A stretch of DNA of 64,000 bases. Source: Petrosia ficiformis (taxonomy: Eukaryota > Porifera > Demospongiae > Haplosclerida > Petrosiidae). The position numbers and the translations under genes are program-made. This document shows, piece by piece, positions 22,816 through 36,500 of this stretch (position 1 is its first letter; each line of letters opens with the position of its first letter). The notes under the pieces were generated by a model that was not told where the DNA came from, searched no databases, and was given only the letters and a program-made list of their open reading frames with translations. The stretch spans positions 4,538,201-4,602,200 of the forward strand of contig OX345638.1 of NCBI GenBank assembly GCA_947044365.1. Direction: 5' to 3'.

Positions 22816-24465
22816 TCAGGTTTGCAATGCACACGAGTATTGTAAAACCACATTAATAAATTTGACATTTGAATTTATTAGTAAATGTAATTTGGACTAT
22901 GATACGCCATCGAGCTAGTTTCAGGACCCTTGAGGTATATATTATGCATTTGCCGAAAATATACATAATCATTTATTATCAAAGCTTATATATTTCCTGA
23001 CTCACCCTTAATTAAAACGTTGCCATTCTTCAGTACACCCACCTCATGAAGTGCAGATCATATCGACACGCCCACTCAGGATGTGACATCACCTAAAATT
23101 ATTTAGCTGTAGTGGAACTGTTTATGCCGAGCGAGGTATGTCTGAATATAGTATCCTGTCTATAGATGTATATTTGGTTTAGTGGAGAGGATTGGTAAAC
23201 TATGCGACGTTGAGTTAATATAAAATGGTATTGAGGAAAACTTTTACCCAAAACATTCGAAAAAGGGCTGCTCATATTCAGCACTGAGTACATTTTTGTA
23301 CTTTGCTGAAGGCTGGTCTATAATTATTGAATCGGAATTTATCTTAATCTAGCTGTTGTGTAGGGGAAGATATACTCTGTTAATATCAATTTTGGAGAGT
23401 ATCACCAAGCCCAGACGTACTGAAGACAGATTTTAGACACTGACTACTTGTAGTGTTCATTCATAGTGTACTATGTGGAATTGAGTTTCTCTAAATCATT
23501 ATTAGACTGTTAGACTTTGAACATCATAAAGGTTGGACAGTAAATAGGTTTTTATCAGTTGAGAATGGAATGCCTTCCTTACATCTTATTATCAATGAAA
23601 CATAATAAATTCCATTACCTAATAGTGCACTGTCATAAATAATGTTATTATGCTGTTATAAAGTTATGTCTTTTGTTTAGGATTTATATAGCCCCCAGTA
23701 CAATATCATTACTACAGTTCCAATATAATACACATAGGTGAATTGAAATTTGTTGCAGTTGATCTGTTTCTCAGTATTTCTAACTGTCTCCTAACCCGAA
23801 CTAGTTTCAGGTTTGTAAATGATAATTATTATAAAAACAGAATTACGTGTACATACTCAGAGTTTTTAACTGATTGTATTTAAACTGTATGTCTATACAG
23901 ATATTAAATTGGAGTTATCTTTGAGGATTCATATAACTCATCTGTGCTCATAAAGGAGATCATCAGCTAAACCCACTATCATCATATCCTTGGTACGTGT
24001 ATGTATTTCCAATTGTGATTTATAATAACAATAATAATAATATTATTATTGTGGTTATCAGTTTAATGTATAATTATAGTAGTACTGAAATGAATATTTG
24101 TTTATCTAGATAGTAAAAACACAGAAGTTGTTGTATCATCATGTGCAGTAGTTACTTGCAGCTAAATTAATGATGATGCTAAGATTTAATTCACTAGAAT
24201 CAAGTTGTGATAGATAAGCTAATCTCTGAATATTCTTTTGATAAGGAAAGTGACTCTTTGTATACCAAAAAATAGTATTTGTTTCAGTTCTATTGTACAC
24301 AATATAAAATTTAATGTTCTTATAGTATTTATATGAAAATATGTGTCCTTTAATGATATAATAATTATTGTGACATATTAATTTGTAATCAATAATCATC
24401 TTATCAAGGTTGCTTGACTTGCTTGTTAGGTTTCCACTTTTGCAAATTGATTGTGTCAAATTTCA
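22816..24465. promoter_or_regulatory. upstream region of the ankyrin gene
   Basis: It precedes the predicted start codon at 24466. The patch 23030-23340 has more CpG and G+C than its surroundings and contains a possible donor (GCCGAGCGAG followed by GTATGT at about 23141). It could hold a promoter and a 5' non-coding exon. This is inference; no TATA box or transcript evidence is available. Confidence 0.25.
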
Positions 24466-24510
24466 ATGGCATCCGCAACTCCTTTAACAGATCAAGAGAA
24501 ATGGGATCTC
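24466..24510 (+). CDS. ankyrin gene exon 1 (start codon)
   Basis: ATG at 24466, 15 codons (MASATPLTDQEKWDL), then a strong donor GTAAGT. It ends in phase 0. The ATG is preceded by TTTCA, and no in-frame upstream ATG leads into the exon. It is short, so this start is plausible rather than proven. Confidence 0.65.
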
Positions 24511-27500
24511 GTAAGTAAACTATAATTACTATATTGATCTTGCAATTAGATTTTTTACTAATATAACATTTTCCTCATAATTATGTGAAGGCTATAGTGG
24601 TCTAAAAAGTAACTACCCAATCATTCATGATACCATAATGCAATATTGAAATTCTGTTTTCAGCAACCCAAGATGTTTGTCATGTAATATTTTATTTATA
24701 GATCTTGTAGAAATGTTACAATAGCGTTGATTAGACCACTCTGATTCTTACTACTTCACTATAACTATTAACCTTATTCAGTGTAATCTACATGACAGAG
24801 GGAAGAAGGGAAATTTAGTTGTAATCACAGCTTAGAAGAAATTTGATACTTCATGTTAAGCGTTTTACCACTCTCCTATGATTTCACTCTAATTTTAATT
24901 CAGATTACTGTTTCTAGAATTAGTTTATAAACATTGTATGACTTGTGTCATACATGCTTACTCACACCTGATGAGCATATTCAAGGGCGGATTTAGGGGC
25001 GGGGTTTGTGGGGTGTAGTGTTTGTGTAAATAATTTTAGGTATAATATAGAGAGCAACAACCTTGAAGTGCATTAAAATTAGTGCTGAAACATATACAGA
25101 ATTCCTATATCCAAATATTTGCTACTGTAGTAAGAGTGAGATATTGTCGTGGAGTCTAATATTCGTGTTTTTCATGATACTGAGCCATTCCACAAATATT
25201 TATCTCATAAACATTAATTGCCATTGTTGGAGTTTGAACAACATCAATCGAAAAACGAAATTTTGACCCCCAATAATTAGAACCCACGACCTAGAACCCG
25301 TGGCCTGTACCAAATAATTGAATATAGTTTTTTAATATTCTAATATGTGGTTTTCAATTAATGTTTGAAAAATATACACTATTTGTTTCAGTACTAGTTA
25401 AAATTAAGGTTTTTGTGAAACATGATAGTAAGTCAATAAAAGTTGATGCCCATTAAGACCTTCAGTGTCCCCCACCAGAATAGCTCATCAAAACAGGAAT
25501 GGTATATATACTACAGTAGATGTTCAATGTTGAAACCTAATTCACACAATATAGCGAGTATAGTATGTACATTGTCCTGATTCATGTTACTAGCAAACAA
25601 AGAATGTAATGTAAGATACTGTGGTTAATAACAGTCTTTGGAGTATACTGAACTTAAATCATACTTGAAATCTAGCTTTCTTAAACTACCAAAGACACAG
25701 CAACTCAGCTGATAATGATATGCCAAAACAACCAGTTAGATATAGGTGAAAGAACATATTGTAGAGTGTGTGGTTGGATTTGGACACACAAAGCTTAATT
25801 TACCGGCTATTAATTATCCATGAGGGGCATGGTCAATTACATGTTCACTAATTGATAATAAATTACGTCAATTATTATGAGACATCTCCGGATTACACAT
25901 TATAACTATAGCACTAAATGTTGCCTACCTGGAAGATTGATCACTTCTTGTGCACTTGGGAGATATCCAGACTCAGCATTTCTTAATTGTTATGATAAAT
26001 GTGGACTATGCAATTCAGGGCTGAAGGAAGTGCAAAGGTTTCAAAGGTTTTTGCCTTTGCCTTGTTTGACAAATTTGGATAATCATTTTGTGGTATTAAC
26101 TTTTTATGGCCCCTAGGGCCATCCCTATGATTGCTTTCCCACGGGTTCGATGTATGTAATTATATATTCTTGTGTCACTTACGCGAGTATGCGTTGTATA
26201 CGTAGTTAAGGAAGTTACGTCATTCCCGGGGGCTCGGTCAATTAATGGGCGTGGCGCGTAATAGAACGCGCGCTCTACAGAGTACAGACAAGAGCTCTTG
26301 TCTGTACTCTGCAGAGCGCGCGTTCTATTACAAGAGTAGAAGAAAGAAAGCTGTAGCTCTACTAGCTTATGTAGAAACTGGAACAAATAGCTGGCTATTC
26401 TTCCTGAAATATATTTCTAAAGTTCTAGAAGGTCTTTAAAAGGTAAGGAGAGTAGATAATCGAAATAATAACTATAGTAGGCTGTTGTGTTTCAGGCATG
26501 ATAAAGTTAGCCATGATTACTGAATGCTGGACACCACAAAGCACTCATAGGGATACTTTTTTCTCTATATACACTTGTTACTACTTTTTCTGTTGATTAT
26601 GTCATGTTGATTATGTCATGTAGATTATGTCATGTAAATGCACCTTACACGTGACATATTCTGTGCTTGTGTCTGGCTGCTAGATTATTACTTAGTGAGC
26701 TATGGCTTCTCATCTTGGAGATAAGAGTGGTGCCAGTAACTTCATCTCAAATTCTGACCATTGTATTAGTACTTTTGATACTTTTCTATAGTGAACTATG
26801 TAATTAACAGAACAATGGTTTACTTTATTGTTTACAATAATATACTGCATGCATCAATTGTGTGTGTGTGTGTGTGGTTTAGGGTATGGTCATTAGTGTG
26901 TGGCTTTGAACTTCACATCAGTATATTGCTTCCTCTGGGCCTGCAGTTATTGCTTCATCTGGACCTGCAGTTATGAACTTAGAACTGGGATGTGGCAAAT
27001 AATGCATTCTTAAAAAGATGTAGCATTTGAGCAAACATATTAATTTATATGAAAAGACTCTTATACCCTGATATAGATAGAAAGTGAACTTGCCGTAAAA
27101 TGCACATGCTTAGTCACACCCACATAATAATATTTAAATGCTAATTTTCAAAATTTAATTCATCAATACTCTGTGAACTGCAAACCATCAATATTTATTT
27201 CCACATGTATTATTACAATACATCATACTCGTAGTCCATTGGTCTACTATTTTATCTTCTTCATTTTAGTTACCATGGTAAAAATGTTGAGAGACTGTAA
27301 GAAAATGGTAAAATTGAAACATTAACTAAACTTCCTAAACATCGACAACTTTATAAACATCACTATTAGATTTTACTAAACATTGATGGAATATTATATA
27401 ATATTATTGCTTTCAATCTGTATTATGAGAAATACATATGGCACTCCATATATGCAATTATACTTTATTAGTGTCTCATAGTTTCACATCCTAATATTTT

Positions 27501-30500
27501 GTGCAGTAGTTGTAATTACAATAATAGTTATGTGTTATTATCAGCAGCTTTTTTGGCTTATTTAGTGTTAATTAATGTTTTTAATTATAATAGCAGTATA
27601 GAACTACTGAAAACTATGTGCATAATATTCAATCAAACTCATGTGATTGAATGTTGCTATTATATTGTTTTGTATAGTAAAACAAATCAAATTTTGTATA
27701 CCTAAAGATCATTTATTAGGCTTTTCTAATACAACAAATTTCATTTGTTTCCTCATCAAATAGTGAACATAACACATTAATTTCATTGCATTGCTATTGC
27801 AGTTGTAATGTGTACATATATATGTCTCATATGTGAGTTTGAAGTGAGTGTTATATTTCCATCAATGTTTATCAAAATCTGAGAATTGATGTTTACAAAT
27901 TTGAGATTTTTATAGTAAATATTTAAAATTTGCAAATATTTATCTAGTCTAGTAGTCAATGTTTACAGAGTGGTCAATGTTTGTCAAGTCCAGATACAAT
28001 GTTACAGTTGAGATGCTTTTGAATGCTATATAGCAACCCTAAATTAAAAGCATTTCCTGAAGGAGTGTACCCCAGCTCTCCCATCGCAGCATTGTGCTTT
28101 CTATGATTAATTTCTTCCCTCCCTAACAAAATCCTGTATGGAATAAATTAATATTTTGATGTATCATGAGGATGAGACCAATAAATGTCAATATTACATA
28201 ATACATGAGTGAAGGAACCATTATGTATTCGTAAGAATCATAACCTTCATTGTTCCTAACTGAATGCAACATAAAAACTATACTTCTACACTCAATAGAA
28301 GTTCCATACTGAAAGGCAATTAACAGGTTTCTTATTAATACAATTGTCTTATACACCTATCTGTAGGGTACATACATGTACATTGTCCTCATTACAAAGG
28401 AACAAAAATGTTAACATAATAATGGATGATACTGTAAGCTTAAAGCATCCTTTGGACTATATTAAGTGTGAAATTGTATTTGAACTTCAGCTGTCTACAA
28501 TCATCATAGACACTGTGACTCACCTGATACCATAATTAACCAGTTAGAAGCATCAATACTGAACTATGACAGTAGAAATGTTACAAGGGATGCTTCAATA
28601 ATCTGATGATTTTGTAGCATTTGAGTAACCAGATATAATATGATTCATATGAAGAGATCCCAATACATGCATATACTATGTATGTGTAAAATGAACATTT
28701 AACATTACCACAAATATATTGTTGCAATGCATCAAAATCCTAACTAGTTCTATCATATGAATATATTATATTGTATACCATACATGTTATGTGTTACTAT
28801 TATAATTATGATAGAAATGTGACTATGCTTGCAAAACCAATTACAGAGGGAAAATAATCCACTACTTGTTCCTAAAATATTTATCAATTGAATAATTTCA
28901 TTGATCATATCAGTTTACTCATACTATTACGCAATAGTTGGTAAATATCATGACCAGTGGCGGATCTAGGGGGGTTTATTTGGTTTCTGCGGAAACCCCC
29001 TTTCAAATTTAAAAATTCAAGCAGGTTGTAGTAACAAACAGTAGTAGAGCATTGGTTCTAATAGAATATGGTAAAAATGGTAAGTACATAAATAACTACA
29101 TGTGTACATACCTACAATTATACTACAGGTGTACTTCAGTAATCACACCCTCATGAATAATTAATGAGCTAAACAACTCCACACGCTTCACTCGCCATTA
29201 ATTTTTGAAACCTCCTTCTTAAATTTCTAGATCCGCCACTAATGCCTATTCTTGAAAACCTCTTTTGATTATCAATAATTATTTTGATATTTCGAATCTA
29301 ACATGTATTATTAAAAGACTGATGGATATCATCACATACATGTACATGTATGATATTGTATAATATTATAATGTGAAATTTAATATAATACTTATAGCTA
29401 CAAGATTATCTTAATTACATGTACAATTATAATTTGAATCATCATAACACAAAATATAAGGTGTCTACTGATTGAGTTTTTATGTGCTATTTTTTTCTTG
29501 TTTATCTTTTATACTATAGAATATGAGTCTGTTGGATGCACATGGTTTGATGAATATGAAGCAAGTTGACGACATTATACAAAAATGTACTGATAAGAGC
29601 TATGCTCTGGTAAGTGTCTATATAAATCAAAACACTTGATACTGTTGCTTGTTATTATCGTAAGTGAATAAATATTATTTGCTATACATAATTCAAACTT
29701 TATAATTATTTTGAGGTGGCTACTGACTACTTACAAATGTATAGTCTTAGAATTTATACAATGGTGCATTGGCAATGGTGACCTTTGATGTATCGTGGGT
29801 GATATATGCCCATAAATACCTGTAGACAGGGAGATTTAGTGTCTATCCACTAGTAAATCTCATTCTATTTACAGTTTTTACAACCAAAATTGACAATAAT
29901 GATAATTATTATAGTAATATGGCTTCTACTTGACAGTAGTGACATCAATTGTGATTTAATTGCATACTTTTTTTGTTATCATGGTATGAACTACGTAAAG
30001 CCTGTTTGGAGGTGGTTATAGTCATCTAACACCCTCGAGATAATTGTTTTCAGAGTATGTCCTTGTAGTGTTTCCCCTAGAAATATTTGAAATAACTCAA
30101 TTTTTCACCTACACTAATTAATAATAAGGTCACACCCACTTTTTTCGCCCACTGAATTGGATGAGACCAATGTCAAGTGAAGGATTATCAATAGAATTTC
30201 CAAAGCAAGTTTACTGCTTGCCATTGTAAACTAGAGCAAAACTTGCTTTCGCTACCTTTCTATTAATAGCACTATATCCGCGTGAATACCTGAACTTGGG
30301 TGGAGTTCATTTTTCTTCGTACACTTTCTGTATCTCTGAGGAAGCACATGGTTTCATTCTAAGTACTTACTCTAGAAATATAAAGCATTCTTTGTCTCTG
30401 ATTATAGTGAAATGTCTCTGCATCAAATAGAAACTACTCGTTTGCTATATACTTATTTTGGAGGTTGGCATTGGCCATCATCGAGATTGATAATCATTTT

Positions 30501-33500
30501 CCAGGGATCATATATGCATGGACCCTTTAACTAGCTTTGTGTTCTATCTGAGTATTTTCAAGGTTAGTAGCAAGGCTTTCAATCATGGCTATACCATTTC
30601 AAAATGTGTAGGAAAGCAGTGGAAGTTTTTGTTACCATCCACTACTCTTATATTAATTAATGGTGTGTTTTCCGCTTTGCTCTTTAAAGTACATTGTATA
30701 ATGTGCTTAATGCATTTTGTGGGAAACACTACTTCTTTGAGCAATTATCTCACAGGTGTTATGTGCCCATATCGGCCCAACAAACAGGAACTGTATCATA
30801 TACCAACATAGTAATGAGACATTTTAGTTAAAAACAAACACCTTTAGATTGAAATTTGTTGAAGAATAGTTTGACTACTCTAGGTTTTATTGATTGAGTA
30901 ATTAATAATTATAAATATATTAAGTGGAAATAACCTTAGGAAATTAGAATGAATGTCATTCTTAAACATGAAGGGACCTCAATTATTGAAATCAGTAGCT
31001 CTCCACCTCGAAGATGACATACATTTTTGAATATGTACATGTAGCAGAAATACAACAAGTGAAATACAATGACTGAATCACTCCACACATAATATCAGTA
31101 CTCAGTACCTTTTGTAATGCTCAATTATCATCACCATATAAGGAATTAGACTGTCACTTATATATAAGTTTCAGAAGGTATCATGTTGTAGTCTTCACAT
31201 TTGGTCCTCTTAAGAATTTGTAACTTACGATAGCAGTTTTAATATGTGCTCTAGCCCAATGTTGATATCTATGAAACTTTTCAAGACATTTCATTAGCTG
31301 ATCACGTACTACATGAAGCCTTAGTAATATTGAGGTAGAACTTACACATTTTATAAAGCACAGCAATTACAATCATACAATAATGTTTCTGCCTTTTATT
31401 CACAAGTTATACTAACCACATTGTTGGTAATTATTATATGTAGAGTTCGTTTGGCTTAGTCTTACATAGATGAAGAAGGTACATGTGTAAGTTCGGCAAA
31501 CATTTTTTTCTGGATACACACAATTTTCCTAACCACACCCTTTTTGATGAATAACTAACATATTTCAGTTGAGCTACATTGGTGTATGCTGTACATATGG
31601 ACAAGTAACAATTTATTATAGATATAGGTTATATTAGGGAAACACCCGTTTGTGCCATCATGGTTCCTACTACAATGATAAACATTTAAATACTGTATTC
31701 TTATAATCACTCAACAATGATCATTACACAACAGTTTCTTTCCAGTTATAATCCTGGGTTTTATAAAATTTATTGAATGACTATTTAAACATCCTGCCTA
31801 TACATAAATTGTGAACAAATCATTTCATGTTTAACTAGTGTAGCTAGACCTGGATCAGATTACCCTCATACCCAGGTCCTTGGAGAAAAACAGCCTGAGT
31901 TCATCTGTTTGAGCATGTGCTAATTAACATGCAAAATAATGCATGCTCACTAAAGATGTATAGAATACAGTATCACGACCAAGATCTACTTCTGGTTTAG
32001 AACAACATCAGGATATCTACGTAGCTGTACAGAACAGAGATCACTGGATCTAAACTAACCATATTGTTTAATTCAACTAAGTGAAACTGAAAGATTACAT
32101 TAGTGTCATATTTACCTCAGAAATGTAGGAAATTAAAACCTTAATTAGTGTATATGCAAACAGTTGAATCCAGGCATTTCTTCTCTGCTATCTTAAAAAG
32201 CCTTGGTATGAGGCTAGACCAGATCAGACCCGGGCACTGGGAAAATGTTCTAAACCAGAAGTGCATCTTGGTCGTGATTGCTTTAGGAATCGTTCTTAAA
32301 AAAATTGTGAATATATTAAAAGATAGTTTAAATAAATATACATGTACTTACCAACTTAACTTGTAGTCCAAATTCCAACTTTCCAATCACTAGTAGAATA
32401 GTGCTTATTGAACCATTGATTAATTAAGTGACATTTAATATGATCACACTCCTCATTAATAATGAATGTGGGAACATTTTAAGCTGCACCAAATTTCTGC
32501 CCAAGCAACTGTTCTAGGCCACTAAGTTTGTGTTAGCTCTCCCTCATTTAGAGGGTAGGGGCTGTATACACTAGACTACATTTTGACAGTTGCAGGAATG
32601 ATAAGTTATAATGGAACATGGACTATGCAAAAGTTTTAGCAAAATTAATTATTCATAGTGAGTGTGATGAATGATCTGCAATAAACTGATTCAATAAGAT
32701 ATAATTAATTACATTTGCAGTGATATCATCATTTATTATATTCTATATATACATGTACACTGTCCCAATTGACAGTGTCTGTCACCACCTATGTTTATAA
32801 TTACTATGGTGATTATCTTAAACATGTTTAAGATCAAGGTGATTATGATTGATGTTATATATTATGATGACTAGTATAGTGATATTGATAATATCAGTGA
32901 GTGTTAATTTCAAATTCTCCAGTTTGGAATTGCTTAGAAAAATCATATTAGGAGAGCCCAATAAAAAAAATGATGATAATTATTATTGCAATCATAGTGG
33001 AGGAGTTTTGAAATTATCATAATAGTTATTATTTCATGTTTTCAGTATACATGTACATATATACATGTAATTATAGTGACGAAAAATCAGTTCTGAAATT
33101 AATTACCAGATTGATTATAGATACATGTATATATATTTATATATATCATACTTAGCTCAAACATCAAAGAAAATAACTGGGATATAAATGTGATATAAGC
33201 CCATGGGTCTTATATAACCCTTTGATGTTTGATATAAACCCTATCACCTTCTTAACACCTTAACATTGAATAGAATTGTTTAAATTGAAATCAACAATCA
33301 AGTAGAAGAGTAAATAATCAATACAGCAAATTAGTTTTTTTCAAAATTAGTGTTCCTTTCCTTTGAGTGGATCTCTTGAATAATTGCAGCAAAAAGGGGC
33401 AAAGGGAGGCCAAAAAGCAGTAGGGCAATAAGAAGGGAGAGGAGCATTATAAATATTGACTTGACAATTGTTGTATTGGGGGCCAAATGAACGCATATAA

Positions 33501-36500
33501 CAGAGGATACCGGATAGAATTACATATATTGTCCTGGGTGGATATTAGTCTCCATTTTGATTTCATCGGATACTAGCATCTGTAGTTTTAGGTACCTGAC
33601 GTTTTTCTAAATTCTAAATTTCGTTTTCGGAGACTACACTAAACCGGCGCTCCCTATTTAGGGAAAGTGAAAGCTTGCGTTTCTTCGCTGCAGAGGCAGC
33701 TCACAATTTTCTTTCTCTGCCATCACAATGACCCGATTGACCTCTCTCTCTTACCATGCACAATGATTCTTTGATGTTTGAGCTAAGCAAGATATATATT
33801 GGTTATATCACGTGCACTCGTGTTATATCAGATTTATAAATGACTCGCCCTCAGGCTACGCCCTCAGGCTCGGTGTTTATAAATCTGATATAACACTTGT
33901 TCCGTGATATAACCTATACATATACTGTATATCGGGAAACTTTCACGATGCATAAACTTTCATAATTTTCACAAATTGGGCTCTAAACCTGAAAGTTAAT
34001 ATTCGCGTATGTTTCCAAGCTCACCTGATGTTCAATTAATTAATAGAATTACTGGACACTTTGACAGTTCCTCTTCTTAATCTTCTATAGTGTGTTTTGC
34101 TATGAGTCTACGTAGATAGTTCAAACTGAGATACATTTACGTCATGGAAATGACGATTTCGTGATTAAAACCTAACCTTCTAAGAAGACAGGATGTTCAT
34201 TATTGTTAGGAAAAAAACTTGACAACCAAGTCATGCTACATTAAAGCTGTGAGAGATGGAGGTGGTGTAGTTACATCAACCATAGTGATGGCAGCTGCAA
34301 CAGTCATTATAAAAAACATGACATGAACCTACTGTCATAGCATGGAGGGCCCATTAAAGTGTCAAACCCTTGGTCAAAGTCCTTTCTGCATAGAATAGAA
34401 GTGGAGCTCAACAGCTAAAATGACTGTCGGTAATTTCGAAGAGGTATGTGAACAGTTCCTGATTGACATCAAAGCCATTATTGATCTGGACAAGATCCCA
34501 CCTGACTTGGTTTTTAATTGCTATGAAACTGGGGTAAGCATAGCACCAGAAATTTCATAGACCGTGGAGTTGAAGGGATTGAAGAGAGTAGAAATAGCTG
34601 ACATGAAGATTAAGGGACAAATCACCGTGGTCGTCTGTGGCACCAGGACAGGTGAGCTCATCCCATTTGAAGTGATTTATCAAGGGAAGACCTCTGCAAC
34701 CATTCCCCATGTTAACTTTCCTAAAGACTGACATTTAACTTATACTGCCAATCATTGGTGTAATGAGGAGAAAATGATAGATTTAATCGTCTTTCCTTAT
34801 GCATTTTTGCTAATTCTACAGATGAGATGATCCACATGAAAGGTTATCTACAACAGCTTTTGTTTGACAATCTATGGAGCTATAGAGTATAGACAGAGTC
34901 ATAATCTTTTACTGTGCCTTCTTTACACTTGATTGTTGATACTACAATCCAGTGATCTCCACGGGAATGTATGACCAGGATCATGTTGGAGCTTTCTTGA
35001 GAGTATTGTCTTAATACAAGCAGGGGTGGAGATGAGTCCATTCATTGAAGGAAATTGATTCTTCAGGAGAGACTGAGCATAATTCATGTGATGATCATTC
35101 AACTTCTTCTCTTCTGTTGTGATGTTCTTCACAATGTACTTCAACTCAACCATGTCCAACTTCACCCTCAACTCATCATCTTTGTTTGGTTTGGATTCAA
35201 TCCTTGAAATTTTATGTGAAGGTTGTGACTCACCATCAGCAGCTGAAGCAAGTTCGGCGTTCAACAATCTCTCAACAATTGTCACATACTGGAACTTCAC
35301 ATTTCCATTAAAAGTCAACACACAGGGAATCTCTAGCCCACCAAGAGCAAGATGTGCCGAATAGCATTTTGAACCAATATCTCTACTGTAAATAGATCCT
35401 CCATGAAGCAGAAAGATAGAACATACAAATGAAATCTTCCTTGGAATATGGCTCACATTCAAATCATTTTTCATTACTGCCACTGAGAAAGGATCATAAG
35501 AGTTTCCTAATTCTCTCTGGTACTGTAACTCTTCTTCTATCACAGCAATCCATATACATGTACTTTCATAAATGTACTAGCCTCTCACCATAGCTTCCAT
35601 GCTGAAGCTTACCACCTTCTCCAAATTACAGAATTTTACACCTGCCACATGGTGGGCAAGTACAATATATGGGTGTGGTACATGTATGTTCATGTATGTA
35701 CTGTAACGTAATTACATAAAGCGTGAAGTTAAAAGTTGCGGATATTGTTCATCGAAACAAATCACGATAGTTTGCACTTGGTATTTCACTAATTATATAC
35801 AGTCATTTGACTAGAATACATTACATGAAATGGCCAGAATGTCATGAAATACTCTCAAAATTGTTGTCATGTCAATTGTCACATACTGTAACTTGACATT
35901 TCCATTAAAAGTCAACACACACGGGATCTCTAACCCACCAAGAGCAAGATGTGCCGAATAGCGTCTTGAACCAATAACTCTACTGTATACATCCTTCATG
36001 AAGCAGTAAGATAGACCATACAGATGAAATTTTCCTTGGAATATGGCCCACAATACATCATTTTTCATTACTCAAGCAGAGAATGGATCATGAGAGTTTC
36101 CCAATTCTCTCTGGAAATGTAACTCTTCTCCTATCAGAGCAACCTATATACTTTCATAAATGTGGTAGCCTCTCACCATAGCTTCCATGCTGAAGCTTAT
36201 CATCTTCTCCAATTTACAGAAATTTACACCTGCCACACGGTGGGCATATACAATATATGGGTGTGGTAGATGTATGTACATGTATGTACTGTAATGTAAT
36301 TACATAAACCATGATTTGCTAATCTTGTTCATAGAAACAAATCACAAACGTTTGTACTTGCATAAGTTTCCTGCTATACAGTATTGTACTAATTATATAC
36401 TTAATTTATTTATTTATAAATACATATTGAAAAAGACATTTAATTATAGTCATAATTGTAAAAATGATATAATATAGTAGTGATAATTGTATAACAATAG

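Larger units (their letters stand above)
24511..29519. other. intron 1 of the ankyrin gene
   Basis: About 5 kb, GT..AG. It contains the TTA-targeting MITE copy 1 (26107-26577) and the GGCGGATCTAG element (28955-29241). At about 24985-25010 is another GGCGGATTTAG-type end without a partner. Remaining sequence is AT-rich and featureless. Confidence 0.6.

Noticed and set aside
24139..24459. 106-codon minus-strand frame just upstream of the ankyrin start
   Set aside because: Ile/Tyr/Asn/Lys-rich from AT bias, overlaps the presumed 5' region of the plus-strand gene, no similarity.
25877..26116. Open frame with several cysteines (..NCYDKCGLCNSG..)
   Set aside because: No recognised zinc-finger spacing; it runs into MITE copy 1 and has no conserved relatives in the window.
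30518..30811. 97-codon open frame (+)
   Set aside because: Hydrophobic, AT-driven composition, no domain, no splice or promoter support, inside an intron of the ankyrin gene.
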